Source: Roseovarius halotolerans (GTDB lineage: Bacteria > Pseudomonadota > Alphaproteobacteria > Rhodobacterales > Rhodobacteraceae). Taken from it: a DNA stretch of 64,000 nucleotides. Under the pieces are notes generated by a model. It was not told the origin of the DNA. It saw only the letters and a program-made list of their open reading frames with translations, and ran no database searches. A program made the position numbers and the translations under genes. The stretch spans positions 186,001 through 250,000 of the forward strand of contig NZ_FWFU01000004.1 in the NCBI RefSeq assembly GCF_900172255.1, in the 5' to 3' direction. Positions 61,362-64,000 of the stretch are shown here, one piece after another; within the stretch, counting starts at the first letter, position 1; the number at the start of each line of letters is the position of its first letter.

Positions 61362-61394
61362 AAGGCCGCCCACCGGAACCCGGCAGGCGGCCTT
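61362..61394 (-). terminator. Stem-loop downstream of the two-domain cytochrome c gene
   Basis: AAGGCCGCC (61362-61370) and GGCGGCCTT (61386-61394) are perfect 9-bp arms with a 15-base loop, 22 bp after the stop codon. The run that follows in the gene's direction is short. Confidence 0.65.
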
Positions 61395-61415
61395 TTCATG
61401 CGATTGTCTGCGCGC

Positions 61416-62495
61416 TTACTCGGATGCGGCCTGAATATAGGCGATGAGCGCGGCGCGATCCTCTTCCTTTTTCAACCCGCCATAGGCCATCTTGTTGCCC
61501 GGCAGGTATTCCTTCGGATTTTCCAGCCACGCGTTAAGCTCGTCCACCGTCCAGGTGCCGCCCAGCTCTTGCATCGGCTTGGAATAGCGGAAGCCATCGA
61601 CGCTGCCGATCTCGCGACCAACGACGCCGTAAAGATGCGGACCGACGCCGTTCTTGCCCTCTTCCAGCTTGTGGCAGGCCCGGCAGAAGCGCCATACGCC
61701 TTCGCCATCCTCGGGATTGGCGGCAGCGACCATCGCGGCAAAATCCGATCCGTCGCCACCGGCAGCGGCGGCCTCAGTCTCGGTTGCGGCTTCGGCTTCA
61801 GCGGGGGCCGCTTCGGCCTCCGGAGCGGCTTCGGCGTTGGCCTCGGGGGCCGCTTCTGCTTCGGCGGGTGCTTCCTCGGTTGCGGCAGCTTCGGCTGTGG
61901 CTTCGCCCTCGGCAGGTGCCTCGGCAGCGGCTTCCTCCGTGGAGGCGCCCTCTGCGGCGGCCACCTCGGTCATGTCGCCATCGCTCATGTCCAGATAGGC
62001 GATCACGTTCACCCGGTCCTCGGACTTGCCCAGACCGGCAAAGCTCATCGTCGTGCCCGGCGCGAAACCCTGCGGGTTCTCAAGGAAGTGATAGAGGTTC
62101 TCGGGCGTCCAGACCTCGACGACCTGTTCAAGCGCCCCCGAATATCCGTAACCCTCGGCGGTATCCACCGTGCGCCCGACGACACCATAAAGATACGGGC
62201 CGGTGCTGTTCACACCTTCCTCGAGCTTGTGGCAGGCCTTGCACTTGTTGAACACGCGTTCGCCCTTGCCGGGATCGGCCGAAGCGTAACGTTCGGCAAA
62301 GCTGGGGCCTTCCTCGGCCTCAGCCGCGTCACCCTCGTCGCCGCCTGTCTCGATCACATAGCCGGCCTGGTGGTCCTCGCCGTGGCCGCCACCGGTGTGA
62401 TAGATCAGCTCGGACGCCCAACCGCCCAGCAGAAAGATCAGAAGCGTGCCGCACAGGGCGCCAACGACCTTCGTGAATGTCATCGTATCGAACAT
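61416..62495 (-). CDS. Membrane-anchored cytochrome c with two heme domains and Ala/Glu linker
   Basis: A 359-residue protein. An N-terminal helix (about 9-31) anchors it. Two homologous class I cytochrome c domains follow: CKACH at 85-89 with Met150 in GTTMSFAG, and CRACH at 271-275 with Met336 in GNKMAYGG; both contain GPYLYGVVGR/GPHLYGVVGR. They are joined by a low-complexity Ala/Glu/Pro stretch (about 175-245). Single-domain relatives (CycM, c552) carry electrons from the bc1 complex to oxidases. The two-domain form could bridge a wider periplasmic gap. The ATG at 62495 gives the anchor. Confidence 0.92.
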   Translation of the reverse strand: MFDTMTFTKVVGALCGTLLIFLLGGWASELIYHTGGGHGEDHQAGYVIETGGDEGDAAEAEEGPSFAERYASADPGKGERVFNKCKACHKLEEGVNSTGPYLYGVVGRTVDTAEGYGYSGALEQVVEVWTPENLYHFLENPQGFAPGTTMSFAGLGKSEDRVNVIAYLDMSDGDMTEVAAAEGASTEEAAAEAPAEGEATAEAAATEEAPAEAEAAPEANAEAAPEAEAAPAEAEAATETEAAAAGGDGSDFAAMVAAANPEDGEGVWRFCRACHKLEEGKNGVGPHLYGVVGREIGSVDGFRYSKPMQELGGTWTVDELNAWLENPKEYLPGNKMAYGGLKKEEDRAALIAYIQAASE

Positions 62496-62617
62496 GAGCC
62501 CGTTTCCCGTTAGTATCTGTCGCGCGGTATCTATCCGCTTCCCCTTGTCCGGCGCAAGGTGTAGTTTGCGCGACCAAACGCCCCGACCTTCGGGTATTCT
62601 GACAGGAAAAGCCATCC

Positions 62618-63451
62618 ATGACCAAACGCATTGCCTTCCAGGGCGAGCCCGGAGCCTATTCGCACCAGGCCTGCCACGAAACCTATCCTCACCTGGAAGC
62701 AATGCCCTGCCGCACGTTCGAGGATGCCATCGACGCGGTGCGCGAAGGCCGTGCAGAACTGGCCATGCTCCCGGTCGAGAATTCCACCTTCGGGCGAGTC
62801 GCGGACATCCACCACCTCCTGCCCGAATCCGGGCTGCACATCATCGCCGAGGCCTTCGTGCGGGTGCATATCAACCTTCTGGCGCTGCCCGGCACCCGCC
62901 TTGAATCGGTGAAACGCGCCATGAGCCACACCATGCTGCTGGGCCAGTGCCGCAACTTTCTCAGCCAGCACGACATCCGCCGCGTGACCGGCGCAGACAC
63001 CGCCGGTTCGGCCCGCCACGTCGCCGAACTCGAGGAACCCGACCTCGCCGCCCTCGCCAGCGAACTCGCCGGCGAGATCTACGGCCTCGACGTGCTGGCC
63101 CGCAACATCGAGGACGAGGGCAACAACACCACCCGATTCCTGGTGATGGCGCGCGAACCCGACATGACCCGGCGCGGCGATGACGGCATGATGACCTCTT
63201 TCGTCTTCGAGGTGCGCAACATCCCGGCGGCGCTCTACAAGGCGATGGGTGGCTTCGCCACCAATGGGGTGAACATGACCAAGCTCGAAAGCTACATGGT
63301 CGACGGCTCCTTCACCGCGACCCGCTTCTATGCCGATATCGAGGGCCATCCTGACGATCCGGGCGTGCGCCGCGCGCTCGACGAGCTGGATTACTTCACC
63401 TCCGAGGTGAACCTGCTGGGCGTCTACCCCGCCGATCCCCGGCGCCACTGA
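62618..63451 (+). CDS. pheA: Prephenate dehydratase with ACT regulatory domain
   Basis: Converts prephenate to phenylpyruvate in phenylalanine synthesis. The 277-residue monofunctional enzyme has the N-terminal GEPGAYSHQA, the catalytic NTTRFLVM (about 169-176), and a C-terminal ACT domain (about 190-275) with GGFATNGVNMTKLESYMV, containing the ESRP-like LES motif for feedback by phenylalanine. There is no chorismate mutase domain. It is divergent from the cytochrome c gene, 122 bp apart. Confidence 0.95.
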   Translation: MTKRIAFQGEPGAYSHQACHETYPHLEAMPCRTFEDAIDAVREGRAELAMLPVENSTFGRVADIHHLLPESGLHIIAEAFVRVHINLLALPGTRLESVKRAMSHTMLLGQCRNFLSQHDIRRVTGADTAGSARHVAELEEPDLAALASELAGEIYGLDVLARNIEDEGNNTTRFLVMAREPDMTRRGDDGMMTSFVFEVRNIPAALYKAMGGFATNGVNMTKLESYMVDGSFTATRFYADIEGHPDDPGVRRALDELDYFTSEVNLLGVYPADPRRH

Positions 63452-63457
63452 CGCCGC

Positions 63458-63925
63458 TCAGGCGGTCCGCTTGAACCGCTCTTCCATGTCGGTGGCATAT
63501 TCCGTCACGCGCTTGCGCATCCGCCGGGTCAGGTTCTTTCGCGCCAGCTTCATCGACTGCACCATCAACCGCCCCGACAGGGTTTTCGGCTCCATCGACA
63601 TGGCGATATTGATGCGGGTGCGGTTGCGCGACAGCGCCACCAGGTCGATCACCATTTCCCCGCCGATCGACGGCGCGCGCGAGGCGATGACCAGCCCGTT
63701 GGGCGGATCGAGCCGCGTCACCTCGATCTGGACCTTTCGCAGCTTGCCGCGCAGCTTGAAGCTTACGTCCCAGGCCAGATCGGGCGCCAACGCGGTCGGG
63801 CTGTTGACGCTCACCACCTCGGCGCCGCGCCGCAGCGCCTGACGCTCGAATCCCGGGAAATCGGTGACCTGCTCGTAAACGAACGCGATCGGTGCCTCGA
63901 TATCCTCTTGGGCGCTCATCTTCAT
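63458..63925 (-). CDS. SRPBCC-fold (START/polyketide cyclase-like) protein
   Basis: A 155-residue protein with the SRPBCC helix-grip pattern: DIEAPIAFVYEQVTDFPGFER at the N-terminus, then APSIGGEMVIDLVALS and a long C-terminal helix LMVQSMKLARKNLTRRMRKRVTEYATDM. Such proteins bind hydrophobic ligands or polar lipids. The start is the ATG at 63925; a second ATG two codons in is equally plausible. It converges on pheA with a 6-bp gap. Function is unknown. Confidence 0.8.
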   Translation of the reverse strand: MKMSAQEDIEAPIAFVYEQVTDFPGFERQALRRGAEVVSVNSPTALAPDLAWDVSFKLRGKLRKVQIEVTRLDPPNGLVIASRAPSIGGEMVIDLVALSRNRTRINIAMSMEPKTLSGRLMVQSMKLARKNLTRRMRKRVTEYATDMEERFKRTA

Positions 63926-64000
63926 TCCGGTGACCCTTCTTTCCGGCGCTGGTTACACCCGGCGCGAACTGGTGAGATACGGCGCATATAGTTCCCTCAA

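Noticed and set aside
61770..61960. GCC/TTC-rich tract resembling a simple-sequence repeat
   Set aside because: The units are irregular; it encodes the Ala/Glu linker of the two-domain cytochrome c.
1..64000. CRISPR arrays, tRNA or rRNA genes, transposases, phage genes
   Set aside because: I looked on both strands and found no regularly spaced repeats, cloverleaf-like segments or mobile-element proteins.

Overview
The window is GC-rich, densely packed alphaproteobacterial DNA and most likely comes from a Rhodobacteraceae (Roseobacter-group) chromosome. The basis is gene content and order: ccoNOQP and ccoGHIS beside a universal-stress gene, fnrL and hemN; hemC divergent from hemE; aerobic-type cobalamin genes (cobN, cobO, cobW, cbtAB); and FNR boxes of the form TTGAT-N4-ATCAA. 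I saw no rRNA, tRNA, CRISPR array, insertion sequence or prophage. Only one stretch longer than 300 bases lacks a gene (15012-15461), and it holds a cobalamin riboswitch.

Layout. 1-11.4 kb: the 3' end of an FAD-linked oxidase gene, hemC and hemE (tetrapyrrole trunk), an orphan Phd-type antitoxin gene behind a strong palindrome, a periplasmic GDPD phosphodiesterase, a diguanylate cyclase, a hydrolase-OsmC fusion, DUF1636-cobC-cobD, a LysE exporter, a lytic transglycosylase and a lipoprotein. 11.5-15.0 kb: smc. 15.0-25.8 kb: a vitamin B12/cobalt region, with riboswitch-cbtB-cbtA-His-rich exported protein, a second DUF1636 gene (minus strand), cobW-GNAT-cobN, a lipoprotein, a polytopic membrane protein, then cobO with two tandem Lin0512-family genes.

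25.9-39.9 kb: a reductive pyrimidine degradation and uptake locus. It has a GntR regulator, preT-preA (dihydropyrimidine dehydrogenase), a seven-heme cytochrome c/TPR protein on the minus strand, two tandem RutR-like TetR regulators, a divergent promoter with two RutR-type palindromes, the carbamoyl-beta-alanine hydrolase, dihydropyrimidinase and an NMT1/THI5-type ABC importer. Uracil or thymine could be imported, reduced, ring-opened and decarbamoylated by these products alone.

40-54.4 kb: a penicillin-binding carboxypeptidase with a probable SPOR domain, then the microaerobic respiration block: ccoGHIS (with a 52-residue ccoS), a LysR gene and a divergent 51-residue gene, ccoNOQP, a universal stress gene, fnrL and hemN. 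Four perfect FNR boxes lie at 46180, 51136, 51168 and 52983. 54.4-64 kb: an endonuclease/exonuclease/phosphatase-fold protein, a YejABEF-type peptide ABC importer, a two-domain membrane-anchored cytochrome c with a long Ala/Glu linker, prephenate dehydratase and an SRPBCC protein.

The points most worth a second look are the heptaheme cytochrome and twin RutR regulators with paired operators in the pyrimidine locus; the unexplained genes around B12/cobalt handling (two DUF1636, two Lin0512, His-rich exported protein, GNAT between cobW and cobN); a family of terminator-like repeats placed just after stop codons at four sites; and FNR boxes so close to hemN and ccoG that near-leaderless transcripts are predicted.
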